DNA of 64,000 bases, taken from contig NW_020194560.1 of assembly GCF_002865645.1 (NCBI RefSeq), forward strand, positions 186,001 through 250,000, read 5' to 3'. A program made the translations under genes and the position numbers. The stretch comes from Hyaloscypha bicolor E (taxonomy: Eukaryota; Ascomycota; Leotiomycetes; Helotiales; Hyaloscyphaceae). This document shows, piece after piece, positions 1 to 11,459 of the stretch; the first letter of the stretch is position 1; every line of letters starts with the position of its first letter. The notes beneath the pieces were generated by a model. The model did no database searches. It worked only from the letters and a program-made list of their open reading frames with translations, and had not been told where the DNA came from.

Positions 1-296
1 GCTAGCTGGCCTGTCACGCTGCAGATAGCTTCGTAAGCAGCAGTTGGGTGCTTCTTTTATGAAATACAAGATGAACCAACAATCTTCTTGTGAGACAATG
101 AACTGAACCTCTCGTGAATTGACGTGAAGATTTCTGCGAGCCGAAGCCGGAGTGACCCTCTGAGGTCGGATCTCTCGCTGCTTTTCCAGTACGCTAAGCT
201 TTCCAAAGAAAAACCATCACATAAAACAACTTGACTGCAAGCTGCCTGCCTCCTTCCATAACCAGTCTCTTGCAACTGCAGGGAGAGCTCTTAACC

Positions 297-827
297 ATGT
301 CAGGTAAAGCTCCTCATTTCTCATAATTGACACCTCGTTATCCCAAGGCTGACGAGACGTCCAGACTCCAACCCAAAACCAGCACTGGCAAGCATCCCAC
401 CCGAGCTCCAAAACAAGATCTTCTCCTACCTGGACCCGGTCACCTCAACTTGCCTCGGCCTCACATCCAAGAAGTTTTATGCAATTCACAAATCGCTCCA
501 TGGTGTCAACGCTACTTTGTTGTTCACCCCAACCGACTTCTTTGGCGTTGGAACTCGGGTGAAGCGGTTCAGCTTGATTGAACTTCTGAAGGACTGGATC
601 AAGGACAAGATTACCCCGAGAAACTCGGTCGCAGCATCAAGGCTGCAAAGCATTGGGAGATGGTGGACCAAAAGGAGTTGAAGCTCTGGGCAAAGAATTT
701 CAAGGACTATACTAGGCAAGCTTTGTGCAACCGTTTCTTTCCAGAAACTGGAGATGAAATTCTCGAAGAAGCGAAGAGGATGGTCTTGGAGTGCTCTGTG
801 GAGGAACTGGACACTTTCATTAAGTAG
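297..827 (+). pseudogene. F-box protein, array copy 1, frameshifted
   Basis: Short F-box protein; in this fold the F-box normally binds Skp1 in an SCF ubiquitin ligase. The reading starts at ATG 297, has a phase-1 intron at 304-364 (GTAAAG donor, CTGAC branch, CAG acceptor) and resumes with an F-box at about residues 12-45 (IPPEL, IFSYLD, CLGLTSKKFYAIH). A LIELLKDWIK segment follows. The frame then stops at TGA 679-681, giving about 107 residues. The -1 frame stays open from about 604 to TAG 827 and encodes a charged helical tail like those of array copies 4 and 9. I therefore read it as one gene broken by a one-base frameshift near 604. An alternative is that the short product is the real protein, or that the assembly has an error here. 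Confidence 0.65.
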
Positions 828-1193
828 GAGCGAGCATGGTGCATGGTGCATAGCGTGAAAGATAGAAGCAGCAGCCATGAGAGAACTCGAGAAGATTGTC
901 ACTGTGACAGAGTCTCATGCAATAACACAACTTCAGACACTCTCGTCTAAAAATCCAAAGCTCCTTATTCGTACTACCTACAAAGAGGAGAGTACTGTAT
1001 CTTTTCTCTCATTTACCGCTTTCCTAAATGTGCAGCCGTATTAGTCTACCCAGGTAAATTTCTCAACATCAGAGCCAATCAAGAAACCCTTCCTTGCAGC
1101 ACATTGTCAAATTTTTAACTCGACGAGGCTAACCACCCTCCCACCACCCCCTCCCCCCCGACGTTAGCTCCCGTTCAATCTCGAGTAGCCCTA
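828..1193. other. Intergenic spacer, array copies 1-2
   Basis: No coding sequence recognised. The C-rich tract near 1135-1165 and the CT-rich stretch before 1194 look like the promoter/5' UTR of the next, decayed copy. Confidence 0.4.
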
Positions 1194-1586
1194 GTGGTGA
1201 AGCAGCAGCCGGAGTTGTTTCTTCGAGTAAGTTCCATGCTCCCACGCCACGCACCCATGAAGCTAACAATCTCGCAGTTCATCAGTCTTCACCATCCGCT
1301 AAGCCAACACCGGATACCATCCCTCCCAAACTCCATTTTAAGCTTTTCTCAACTTTCGAGGAACGTACTTCCAGTTTGCGTGGGCCTCACAGCAAAAAGT
1401 CGTACACCTCATAAATTCAAACACCGAAAACCCATTCTGCTCGAGTCGACACGACTTACGAGTCACGGAGGACTGGTCAGCTGTGAGAAAGAAGTCTGCC
1501 TATTTCGATTACAGGAAGGGTGGCTGGGAGAGAAGCTGATTTCGGGGAAGCTGCGATGCTACGGACGGGTGTTGTTGGAACAATAG
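1194..1586 (+). pseudogene. F-box array copy 2, decayed
   Basis: The conserved architecture is recognisable: a short first exon with no ATG, a phase-1 intron at 1227-1277 (GTAAGT donor, CTAAC branch, GCAG acceptor) and a second exon with the F-box remnant IPPKLHFKLFSTF. After that the frame drifts and hits TAA inside the former CLGLTxKKFY block (now HSKKSYTS-stop). The downstream conserved tail motif survives in another frame around 1500-1530 (LFRLQEGWLG). Frameshift, stop and lost start together make it a pseudogene. Its intron matches the paralogues in position and phase, which supports common descent. Confidence 0.65.
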
Positions 1587-2338
1587 ATACGTTCCTGACG
1601 GTTTGGACAAGGAAGGGGAACGGTGGCGGATATTTGCGAAATGGGGATTTTGATATAGGTGTGGAATTGGGGAGCGGTTTGATGGTATGCTTGGGAATTG
1701 GTACCTGGAGGCTGGGTGATGTTGGTTCCTGGGCGGGAAACTTGGGGGAAAACCCAAGAGCGGCTGCAGTAAATACGGGCCATTGTTGGGGTTATAACTG
1801 CCAAGGAGATGGTTGTAGCCTGTGTCAATTGCACCGGGTAAGCAAATAATTTTAAGCAAAGATATCTCACTGACATAAATGGCACTCTTTCTATGATAAA
1901 GAGCAGCACTGAACTTTCAATTAATAATGTCAGGCTGGATCATTTATAATACTTTCCTTGCGAGTGTTCCCATGAGTTATGGCACTTCAAAGTATCCCTT
2001 CTCTTCCCTAGATTCTGAAACGTGCAGTACCTCCTTTCAAACCTAATAAATGTTCCATTTTAACCCGGGGCATTAAGGATTCAATACCAGCTTCTCGCCC
2101 CTTATAAAAGGCTGGACAAGGTCGCTAAATTTAGAGGGGCGCTAGTCAAAAATCAACAACAGATCGGACTCCTCTTCCAAGACTCCAGTTCTTTGTCATA
2201 CTCTAGCCACCAATAAATGGTAAGCTCTAAGCACATTCAGTACTTTTGAAGACTGACGAGAGACTGCACAGGGCTCCCTAGTTCAAGAATTACGGACATC
2301 TATCAAAGCAGTGGACCAGCGAGATCAACACGGCCAAG
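1587..2338. other. Spacer with no recognised gene
   Basis: Open frames at 1520-1909 on both strands are low-complexity and match no family I know. 2080-2216 looks like a promoter/5' UTR for copy 3. An ATG at 2217 followed directly by GTAAGC may be a tiny first exon of that gene. Confidence 0.4.
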
Positions 2339-2761
2339 ATGGCAGCAAGTGAGATTCTTGAAACATCCTCCTTCAATCAAGATTAGGTCTCTAACTTTAT
2401 TCTAGAAGCAACTACCCAACGTCGTACCAAGCCAACACTTCAGTCCCTTCCAGCAGAACTGCAGCTGAAGATTTTCTCCAACCTCGACCAGTGCTCCTCA
2501 GCAGGTCTCGGCCTGACCTGCAAGAAATTCTGGTCTATCCATTGCCACACACACCCAATTACCTCTCTCATCTGCTACACCACCGTGCCAGATAGGAGAA
2601 AGCTTGGAGGAAAGAAGGCCATCTGTTTGGTACATTTATTGGAGGAATGGTTCAGATTCAGGGGGCTGTTGGGGCCGTGGCTTTGGGAGATACACTTTAC
2701 AGCGCTTCGGATCGAGAGTGCCTTGGAGGAAGTGACTGCTCGTGGACAACCTCAAGTCTAG
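2339..2761 (+). CDS. F-box protein, array copy 3
   Basis: Two exons, 2339-2348 and 2406-2761, joined across a phase-1 intron (GTGAGA...TTCTAG), giving about 121 residues without internal stops. The F-box lies at about residues 16-50: LPAEL, LKIFSNLDQCSS, GLTCKKFWSIH. A second conserved segment, CLVHLLEEWF, sits near residue 83, matching the YLFxLLxxW motif of the paralogues. An upstream ATG at 2217 could splice (2220-2281 removed) in frame to 2282 and add about 20 residues; the sequence does not decide which start is used. Likely a cytoplasmic or nuclear Skp1-binding adaptor of unknown target. No substrate-recognition domain is visible. Confidence 0.7.
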
Positions 2762-3697
2762 TAAGCTCAATAGCCAATGCTCCTCTTGTGTCTGAACAAT
2801 GAAAACCCCACAAAAGCATTGATTTACAAGATCTGATATGATGAAGTTCTGGAGTGACCCAATGTCCAATATATAACGTGAATAATGAATGGAATCCAAT
2901 GGCAATTGTTCCGTACTAATTTTTGTTATTCTAAGTTTCACTGGAGCATACTGCAAAGAGTTTTAATACAATGAGATCCAAAGATAATCTGATATCCTTT
3001 ACAGGGAACAAATAATAGTGGAGAACTAATTACCATTGCCCCAGCAAGACTTAAACAATTGAGACTCTGTAATAGGGGGCTGCTTTAGCTATGTAGGTCT
3101 TATTCTGTTTCTATCTTACATGTATGCCTCTTGCAGCCACTTCCAGCCCCACGTCAGCCTTGACATAAAAAAGAGTACTCTTTTTAACGTCTCAAGTGAA
3201 CTCAGCCTCTTCAAATTTTCCTCGACATATTGCCTCAATTAATAATACATTCAAAGTCATTTCCTTTTTACGGTTTCAACATTCCAGTATATTTAAATCC
3301 TTTCCTGGGATAAAATGTCTATCTAGGCTTGGGACATTGAAAATAAATGGGATTTTTCTCTTCCATACCCTATTCTGCATCAAACAGTAGCAATTCTTAT
3401 CGCTTTTCCTTGTACCCTCTTGTGTATTGCTAAATAAGGAATTACCTCTCCTCTGCCCCCTACCATTCTCTCGCTAGAAGCACCAAAATTGCAGTTATGC
3501 AAAAGCTTTGTCTTCTCACAATAATGGTGAAGTGAACGAACATTGCCCTCCTAGATTCACTTGTGCGATGCCGCTAGCAAGTTCGAAAGTCACAGCCCTC
3601 CTTTGCCGACTTCGACATCTCCTGGTGCCGATCTCCCTCAACCTCGACACCCCGCGACCGTGATCAAGAGTACGTTACAACAACGCACTCAATCACA
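2762..3697. other. Spacer with no recognised gene
   Basis: AT-moderate DNA with only short frames on either strand. The last 150 bases before 3698 are CT-rich and suit a promoter/5' UTR. No repeat structure seen. Confidence 0.4.
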
Positions 3698-4553
3698 ATG
3701 TCAGACGCTGGAGCGACTGAGCTCTATCGCCAAGCCCATGCAGAACTCGGCAGAGAACTTGCTGTGCTCTCAGCCATCTTTGCCGACGATGAGGAAGGAG
3801 CCTATACGGGAGAACGCCAGCCGTCTACAAGTACCCGCAAGTTTCCATCTTCCTTCACCACCCCAAGTGTTTCGCACCAAACTGGCTCCCGCATAGCTGG
3901 TATTGAGAACCACGAAGAGCAAGCCGAGTTGAATAATGAGGAGGATGTTGCTGCAGGCTCGTTGTGTAAGCTTCCATCTTCCTAAACCCTTGAAAGTGAG
4001 CCATAGCAAGCTAATCCTCACATTAGCCATCTTCCGACCAAAAAGTTGGCTAAAGCGGTTGCTACGCGCCAGTGGTAGGAAATCGCTGCAAGAGGTTGCA
4101 ACTCAGACAATTATTACACCGCCTCGCATCAGTGCTCTCCAGGCATTGCCGGCTGAATTGCACCTGAAAATATTCAGCAGACTTGATGAGTGCGCATCCG
4201 CATGTCTCGGACTCACTTGTCACCGATTCTATCGGATTCACCACTGCACTTTCCCTCGAACAAGCATCATGACCCGTGGAACAATCACACACATCCAAGA
4301 CCTCGGCATAATCGGAAAGCTTGAGGTTCATAGATACGTCTATCTCGTTCAGCTGTTGGTGGAGTGGCTTGGAGGAAAGAAGAATCTGACATGGGCCCAG
4401 AAGAGAGCTTTGCTGTATGCTAAGGATTTCCAGAGGAAGGATAACAAGAGACAGGAGAAGCTCGAGGACAATGCTATCAACGAAGTGCTTCGTGCTGATC
4501 CTATTCTCGATGATATGGTGTGGGAAGAGAGATTGGGAAGAGTCATGATTTGA
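3698..4553 (+). CDS. F-box protein, array copy 4 (long N-terminus)
   Basis: Two exons, 3698-3965 and 4027-4553, joined at a phase-1 intron (GTAAGC...CATTAG), giving about 264 residues. It has an unusually long, polar N-terminal region of about 130 residues. The F-box follows at about 130-165 (LPAELHLKIFSRLD, CLGLTCHRFYRIHH). The family tail has YLVQLLVEWLGG followed by a Lys/Glu-rich helical region. It is the most complete member of the left half of the array, so it is a good reference for judging damage in the others. Expected role: Skp1-binding adaptor of an SCF ligase, target unknown. The N-terminus could have further introns that I cannot see. Confidence 0.75.
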
Positions 4554-6034
4554 GAAGCTCTCCTGGGCTGTGGTCGAGTGATGGGTTCTAGACTCTTGTT
4601 ATTACGTCGCTGCATGGCAGTATCGGCGGGTCATGGAATAAAGAGAAAACTGTACTTTAGAACGCAATCAATGCACACTCTGAACGATCTGAAATCTCTC
4701 GAACATTGTGTTGTAGAAATTGCAGACTATAGTTGTACATTTGAAAGAGAAAGCCTTGAATGTTCTATCCCTTGCTTGAACAACAAAGGGACTGGAATTT
4801 ATTGTATGCCATGGTGTGATGGGACATTGAAAACCGAGCAAGGTGCACTATTCTACTTTTGCTTGCGCACTGGGGATACATTGAGGAACCTCAGTTGTGA
4901 AAAGTACCACGGTCTGGTGAATTATTGGAAAAGAAGCTAGCTGGGTTGTCTTCATCATCACTTGAACAATGAGCGAATTGAGGTATAGAAATGTCTACAA
5001 TCTGGTAGGAAATTCAGAAGAGAGCAAGGTCTACTGTTCTTTTCCTGATTAAACACTGAGCAAACTGAAAGACAGAAAGAACTTTGATCTCATGGAGGAT
5101 TTGAAAAAGAACAAGATGCTTGAGAAATCAGTAATCTGGCTTCGGATCTCCCACCAAACTCTGGCCTAATGACAACAGTTTCATATACAGAAACCTCAGA
5201 AGTTTCCTTGAAGCTTTGAAAGGTGTCTACAACCACAGATAATACCCTGGAACGTCCACCGCCCACATGAGCACATCACATTATACGCTTTAGCCTCACT
5301 GGGAAACTCCCGCCAGAAGGAAAAGGTGCATCAGTTGCATTTGAACGTAGCCAGTCCCAGCTGAGCAGCTAGTCTCTTTTGTTTGCCCCAAGATTCTATC
5401 GATCCACGCACCCAGCAAGAGGGGAGAGAAAGGAGAGAGGGGGATGGTCCAAACTCATACATTATAGCATGGCGCCTGGGTTTCTTCGGTTTACCAGTCT
5501 CTCGTGATGAACAAGGAAGCAACTCAGCACAAAGACCTCAGATAGATAGATATTAAAACTGATGAGAAGCATGGCAAGCGCTCGTGTAGAATACGCTTTT
5601 TCCACTGATTAGTTGTCTATGGTGTCAATTTTATTAAACGTTCGATTTGCATATCTCCCATGACTTTAGCCTTCCATTTCAGAGAAATATTTCCAAAACT
5701 TAGTGAATAGAAATATTTTTCACGAGAGCGTTTCTAAATTCCTTCATCTTGGCTCATTCAAAGAAGCGAACAGCAGAGTACATGTATATATATCAACTTC
5801 AGCCCTACGTCTCTGCAGAAGTCAGCAATCGATCAATCCGTCAATTTGGCTACCAAGATTTCTAACGAGGAGAGCCAAGTGCTGTAAAACTTCCAATATC
5901 CGAGTGATCAACATGAAGACGACAAACAGGTTGCAACGGCAACTTCACCGAGTCTGTGTTGGTTTCCATACAGCCTCTTACTCTCCTTTTTTCTTGAACC
6001 TGGCTAACTTTTGGTCTTAATATAATCTCCCAAG
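4554..6034. other. Long spacer with no recognised gene
   Basis: An open frame at 4578-4940 has no family resemblance and no intron or promoter support. The rest holds only short frames. This is the largest gap in the left half of the array and may contain copies decayed beyond recognition. Confidence 0.35.
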
Positions 6035-6542
6035 ATGAAGCCGAAGCCGAAGCATTAGGCAAGCCAATCCTGCCCTGCCCCCAAAAGTCCACCCGATAAT
6101 CTTCTCCCTACCTCGATAACTACACCTGAACCACCCCCGACCCCATGTGCGAAAGTTTTTACATCCTGCACACCTCTCAACATGCGAAGAACTCTCTCTG
6201 CGCCAATGTCCTGGTCTCGACGGCAACCCCACCCCGCTGACTCCTTCGTGAACCTCTATCTCTGCCAGCTCCCAGAGGACTGGTTCGACAGCACTTGCAA
6301 GGAGCGATGTACGCGATGACGATATGGAACTTGCTCTGGACTTGGAGATTGCGGAGCGGGGTGTGGCTGATCCGAACCTTGGGGCGATGGTAAAGGCAAG
6401 GGTTAGAGGCATGGCAGATCTCGCGTGGTTGAGCGGATGCGCAAGAGACCGATCTTGCCTGCTCTTCTTGGGGACGGGGGCTATTGGATTGAGTGAGGCT
6501 AAGATAATGCCGAGCGATGAGTGGGGGGTCTCCGCAGCATGA
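6035..6542 (+). pseudogene. F-box array copy 5, heavily decayed
   Basis: Remnants occur in the right order but in different frames. HPIIFSLPR corresponds to HLKIFSxLD. MCESFYILHTS corresponds to CKKFYAIHT. NLYLCQLPEDWFDS corresponds to the YLFxLLxxWM tail. A charged helical end runs to about 6542. At least one frameshift and two stops lie between them. No usable intron boundary was found. Confidence 0.5.
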
Positions 6543-6899
6543 AAAGGATCGTAAGGAATGGCACTTAGGGGGAGCCCGTGGAAGCTTTCTGGCTCGAGTC
6601 GTAGATACTGTGATGATGCAGTAATGAGAGACCTGACCCAGCCGATGAGGACAAAGCACGAAGGATCCGACCGACGCTGTCTATTCTAGCAAATCTATCC
6701 CCACCAATCCTGTAGCTCTCCAGCCCTCGATCAAGAAAGGCTGTAGTTTTGCGGCACTCCTGAACTGCTGAGGAGAGCATGGCAACGCTCATTGCTAAGC
6801 GATCTAAAGTAAACAAATTTGAGCAGCCATTTCGAGACAGCTTCCTACAACATGAACACCACATCCACCTGCGAGAACCTTCCAAGTAATCAACACAAG
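6543..6899. other. Spacer, likely promoter of copy 6
   Basis: No gene seen on the plus strand. Minus-strand frames here are shadows without family resemblance. Confidence 0.35.
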
Positions 6900-7385
6900 A
6901 TGAATAACACAGGTATATACCATACTCTTGCCGTCTCTGTCGACGATCGGTTAGGCTGACCCAGTATAGCTCTGCAAACCCAACCCACTGCTGCTCTCGT
7001 ATCCCTGCCACCCGAGCTACATTTAAAGATCTTTGACAACACCGACAGCTGTACTTCAACTTTACTTGGCTTGACGTGCAAAAGTTTCTAAGCAAACCAC
7101 CGAAAACGCTACTCCAAATTTTCCCTTATAGCCATGACCGTCCTTCCCGATGGCTTAGGAAACAGCTTTTTGTTTCGGCTGCTGAAGGAATGGCTTGGAG
7201 GCTGCTTGGCGGAGAGAGAGTACGCAAAATGGATACAAGAGTCTGGCTATGGGAGCAGTTTTGCCTTGGAACGAGGTTTGCGCAATTTGGAGGAAGATGA
7301 AGAAGCATTAATGTGTTGTTTCCTCATTAAGGACTCTTCCCCCCATTTTGGCTGCCAAGAATCTAAGTCGCCAAGAGGGGCATGA
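6900..7385 (+). pseudogene. F-box array copy 6, single in-frame stop
   Basis: ATG 6900, a phase-1 intron at 6913-6969 (GTATAT donor, CTGAC branch, TATAG acceptor), then one continuous frame to TGA 7385. The only interruption is TAA at 7089-7091. That stop falls directly after the F-box (LPPELHLKIF, LGLTCKSF-stop). Without it the frame continues into the conserved tail FLFRLLKEWLGG. As it stands the product is about 44 residues: an F-box and nothing else. It is either a recent nonsense pseudogene or a truncated F-box-only peptide. The intact splice sites and frame around the stop suggest the damage is young. Confidence 0.65.
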
Positions 7386-7783
7386 AAGTACAACCCGGGA
7401 GACTACTGGTTATTGAATGCGTCTGAGGCAACACGGAAGCGTGAGATATCAGAAATTCGTCATACTGGGCAATGAGACGACTCAAGCAATAGTTCTTCTC
7501 CATCAAAAGCGGCTTTGGCTTGATACCTTGCCGCTTTATCGGATTATACCTTGGGCTCTAGCTTCTCAAATTAGCTGATACATAAATTGACTCAAATTAC
7601 CTTAGCTAGACGAAAAATCCTTCGGGAGACGGGAGATATGTATCGCCTGATCTTTCACCTTGATCGTTTGTTTAAATATCGCGTCGCGAGCTTCCTATCG
7701 ACCTTCCTTCAACCTCCTTCCCTTGCAGCCTTGCAACCCAGAAACCTAGCAACGTCAAGTACATTAGCCCTCAGTTGCTCAAC
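7386..7783. other. Spacer/promoter of copy 7
   Basis: CT-rich 5' UTR-like sequence at 7680-7780 precedes ATG 7784. No other gene recognised. Confidence 0.35.
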
Positions 7784-8460
7784 ATGGCTAAATTGGGTAT
7801 TTGTTAACATCCACATCCTTGATCAGATCACCAAATTGACCCTCTATAGGTGCTTCGCTTCTGAAGAAGTTGAAGGCGTTGAAGACACACATGAAGTCCA
7901 AGAAGGCCTCTCCAACTCAAGCATCGCCCGCAACCCCCTTCGCTCAAGCTTTGAACCAAGCCGTGGCAGGAACTCAAGCTACGACAACTCTCTCTACCGC
8001 TGGACAAAGTCTCTCCCCCGTTCTACCAACTCTCCCTACCGTAGTACCGACTCTCTCCTTTGTTGTGCCATTCATCGTACCGGCTCTCAGAACTATTCCG
8101 CCGGAGTTGCACTTGATGATCTTCGACGAATGCGATGATTGCACAGCAGTCTGCTTGAGCTTGACATCCGGTTACTTCCATGCCACTCAGCGCCGTCGTC
8201 AACGTCTTCAGGGTCGTCATAAACTCACCATTGATTCCTTGATGCTTCAAACCACTCTCAACATGGCCGCTCCTGTCTACCTGTTTGAGCTCATCGAAGA
8301 CTTCATGACTCACAGTGCTTCTGAGGACACTCAATCGCACTACCACTGGCTTGCCCGCGTGTCCCATGCTGTTGTTGAAAACCCTCAATGGGCTGAGCAA
8401 CGACAGCGTGCCCTGCGCCGCCGCGCAATCCGACTCAGTCGATTTGGCTCCCTCTCCTGA
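7784..8460 (+). CDS. F-box protein, array copy 7
   Basis: Exons 7784-7796 and 7850-8460 are joined at a phase-1 intron (GTATTT...CTATAG), giving about 207 residues. The N-terminus is Lys-rich, then Ala/Thr/Ser/Pro-rich (a probable disordered linker). The F-box is at about 86-118 (IPPELHLMIFDECDD, CLSLTSGYFH). The tail motif VYLFELIEDFM follows at about 145, then an Arg-rich end. The splice join restores a clean frame from a real ATG, whereas the second exon alone begins at a non-ATG codon. The F-box is more divergent than in copies 3 and 4 (SGYFH in place of CKKFY). Expected to bind Skp1; target unknown. Confidence 0.7.
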
Positions 8461-9340
8461 AAGATAACGTGTTTACTGGACTTCATACTTCATCGGTGGG
8501 TGTTCCTTACTTTACTGTAGTAGTCTCATCTACATTGCTAACTCCTCTTGAGATGCTCTTCGTCCAATCCTCTCCTGTGCTTCTCGACACTCAACCTAAT
8601 GATGGGATGAACCGCATTGAAGGAATTGAATCCGGTACTCTGCGATCTTTGCAATGATTGATGCGTGTTTCCATCTTGCGGAGCCGTTTATGTTGTGGAA
8701 GGCTGGTGCGCTTCTTTTTCTTATGTATCAGCACGAAGGAAGGACGAAAGGATTTCAGTAGACAGATCGAGATACGAGTCTTCGCGTCAATAGAAACACC
8801 TTACACAATGCAAGATCTTGAGCCTTTGTGACCTCATTAAGCACTTTGATGCTCAGCTATTGTCAAAGCTATGTCTATGTATCTTCAGATTAAACCCGAG
8901 CCGCAAATCAAAGCTGAGCTGCAAACACGACAAGGTCAAGATAAGCTGAAGTTGATAGGTTGCGACGAGGGGTAGCTTAAGGTCGAGATGAGAGGTAGTC
9001 CAAGGCTTCAGGAACCGCGGATCGCTTTGTCACACAACACCACTGGCCTACTGTCTTTCAAACGGCTGCGATCAGTCAAACATCAGACTCTGTCACCTCG
9101 TTCTTCTCGGAATGGAAATAGTGGTGGACGGTGAGAATCGTGCAAAGTGTTGTTCCTTTGTCCCCTTCCCCCTCCCCCTTTTTTTTCGCTTCGAAGTAAA
9201 CACCGGATTAACATTGGCGCGACGCACAGGCGAAGGAGAAACGTCATTCCGCGGACTGAGAACAACCATCGCTGCTTTAGAAATGGGGCACAACTATCGC
9301 TGCTTCATGGAAACGCCGGCGCCGGCGCGGATGAGCTAAG
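8461..9340. other. Spacer with no recognised gene
   Basis: Only short frames. A short GC palindrome (gccggcgccggc) lies at about 9314-9325. No repeat family recognised. Confidence 0.35.
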
Positions 9341-10360
9341 ATGGAAGATCCGTACATGGAGCACCCTCATCTTGTTCTCCATCGCGTAAGCTACGAGTTG
9401 GGCAACGTCTGTCACACAGGCGCTGACAGCAGTACAATGTCCATCATGGGAGGAAATCGCGCAGAAAGAGAGAAGAAGAAACGGGAAAGACAAGGACAAC
9501 ACCATGGCACCAGAGCCTGGGTATCCTCTGGTTGTGTTTCTTTGTCTCATCCTGTCTTTCAGCAAGCTAACTTCTTCACAGAGCAAGAGATTCTCATCTC
9601 GCCCACTTACAGACCGATGATACTGTCCTTCGAATCTCCACCTGGCGAAATTGCGCTTGAACTCTTCAAGGCTCATAACACACCGTGTCCTTCTCTCAGC
9701 ACACAGCCTCCTTCTCCTTTCCGATCTATCGCTCTGCTCGATGCTGCACCAAACGAAATCGCCCTCGAGATCTTCAAGTACCTCGACCCGTGTACTTCGA
9801 CTTGCCTCGGCCTCACCTGCAAAAAGTTCTACGCAATTCATACCGAGATTCATGGGAAGGCTTCGATGTTCTACAGGGTTCAGCTAGACGGGGACAAATA
9901 CTTGTATCTGTTCGAGTTGCTGCATGGTTGGATGAATACTGGCAAGCCCTGTTACGATATATGCATGCCGATATGGAACAAGAAAATCGAAAAGGGTCTG
10001 AGAGGAAACACGGTTCTGGCACATCAGTGCACTGAGGCGTACAAGAAGATTCTACACTTCAAGGGCTGTTGGTTTTGCAAGATGGTGGCGCACGGTACTC
10101 GTATCTGTGCAGGGAAACCTTCACCTACTATTGGGCTCTATGCATACGACAGGCTTGTTTGTGTCTATCCGGGCAAGCTTTGCTATACTCCGGACAAGGA
10201 ACATCACAGATATGAGTTTGCAGATGTTGAGGCTCAACTTGCGAGGAGGGGATTCAGCCATGTACCAGACATCCACGTCAGCTTTTTCGATGCCTGGTTC
10301 GGGTTGTTCATATCTTGCTTTACACTCTGGATCATCAGCCTGCACTTTTCTGGTTACTGA
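9341..10360 (+). CDS. F-box protein, array copy 8, duplicated F-box start
   Basis: One open frame of 339 residues, the longest in the family. It contains two F-box-like beginnings: a partial one at about 98-112 (PPGEIALELFKAH) and a full one at about 134-167 (APNEIALEIFKYLD, CLGLTCKKFYAIH). The tail motif YLFELLHGWM follows. The extended C-terminus has several Cys residues (CWFCKM, CAG, CVYPGKLC). It ends in a hydrophobic stretch at about 318-338 that could be a membrane anchor. The first 90 residues are doubtful: the real start may be ATG 9617, or an upstream exon with an intron near 9520-9580, but no junction that I tried keeps phase with a good donor. Confidence 0.6.
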   Translation: MEDPYMEHPHLVLHRVSYELGNVCHTGADSSTMSIMGGNRAEREKKKRERQGQHHGTRAWVSSGCVSLSHPVFQQANFFTEQEILISPTYRPMILSFESPPGEIALELFKAHNTPCPSLSTQPPSPFRSIALLDAAPNEIALEIFKYLDPCTSTCLGLTCKKFYAIHTEIHGKASMFYRVQLDGDKYLYLFELLHGWMNTGKPCYDICMPIWNKKIEKGLRGNTVLAHQCTEAYKKILHFKGCWFCKMVAHGTRICAGKPSPTIGLYAYDRLVCVYPGKLCYTPDKEHHRYEFADVEAQLARRGFSHVPDIHVSFFDAWFGLFISCFTLWIISLHFSGY

Positions 10361-10802
10361 AGGGGTCGATCGGGAGGTGAATGGGAAATTGTAGGGTAGA
10401 TGGATGGCAAGAATAATATGGCAAAAGAGCCTCAATTCAATTATTCTGAATGCGGTATACGTTTAGAGTGGAAATTGCCACCAATGAAACCAAACACCTT
10501 CACCTGGTTCAAATAGGGGGGGGGGCGGGCACGTGACACTCGTTTTACAACATTTCCGAATTTTAATCGTCGTTCAATTCCAGCAAGGAGAAACTGTACC
10601 ACAGTATTTATTGCTTACGCTGGTGACATTTGAAACGCTTTGTTCGATTATTTCATGCTTGGTGAGGCCTCGGAGAATGTTGCTGCTTATTAGTCAGCAA
10701 GTCAACCGATACCAACAGGAACAGCAGCCTGAACTACATCTCGGCTTTCTCCCATCTTCATCAAACATCATTTCCCATCACCACCCCCTAACCCTGAATA
10801 TG
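10361..10802. promoter_or_regulatory. Probable severed promoter/5' UTR of F-box copy 9
   Basis: This segment abuts the left end of the transposon. It ends in CT-rich, CACC-rich DNA typical of a fungal 5' UTR. Its natural continuation on the far side of the transposon is the ATG at 19,745. It also holds a G-run followed by a CACGTGAC box at about 10,516-10,538. The promoter role is inferred from position only. Confidence 0.4.
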
Positions 10803-10804
10803 TA

Positions 10805-10875
10805 CTGAGGCCCACAGCTAGCTAGCGGACAAATCCGAGAAGCGAAAAGTGATTTTCTGATTTTCTGATTTTCGC
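10805..10875 (+). repeat. Left terminal inverted repeat of the transposon
   Basis: About 71 bp matching the inverse of 19,662-19,740. The first 8 bp and a block of about 50 bp from GCTAGCGG onward are essentially identical. The left copy has two ATTTTCTG units before ATTTTCGC. Confidence 0.85.
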
Positions 10876-11459
10876 ACTGGCGCCCCGCACACCCCCTCCT
10901 CCCCAAGGCAGAATTCCTAATTAGGGGTATAGCACCCACACGTGACTTTCGGCTTGGATAACGCAATAATAGTAAGGCTGCTTGCTTGTCTAATTAACGA
11001 AGTGAGAGCCCATACTACCGCGTGAAATCGTGCCAAAATTGGGCCGGGTAGTATAATATAAAATTGAGTATTTATTGCAAATTACTGTGGTCAGGTGACC
11101 ACAGGCTATAAGCCCTTCTAGGATAACGCTATTAACAGGGTCTAATGACTTCCTTAACGTTCCCGAGGTTAGAAATGAGAAAATTAAACTATTAAAATAA
11201 CTGAGAAGCCGGCTGATTACTTTTTTTTGGTAATTAATTGACAAAATCACGTGGGGGTAACGTTGCTCGAGTTTTTTAGCGCTCACGTCGCTAGAAAGTA
11301 CGTCGTAATAGTGAAGCGTGCCCTGAACTTAACCCCTATTAAAATAACTTGGTGGATTTTATTAAAATAATGCCATGACTTTTAATAAATCTATTGCCAT
11401 ATTGCGAAGCTATTACTAAATAGGCTCGTATGAATATTAATTAAGAAGAAATTGCGAAT

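Noticed and set aside
4578..4940. 120-residue plus-strand frame
   Set aside because: No family resemblance, no splice or promoter support, low-quality composition.
10716..10803. PELHL-like reading as an extra F-box relic
   Set aside because: The similarity covers five residues and is followed by a CT-rich run. It is better explained as 5' UTR of the gene cut off by the transposon.
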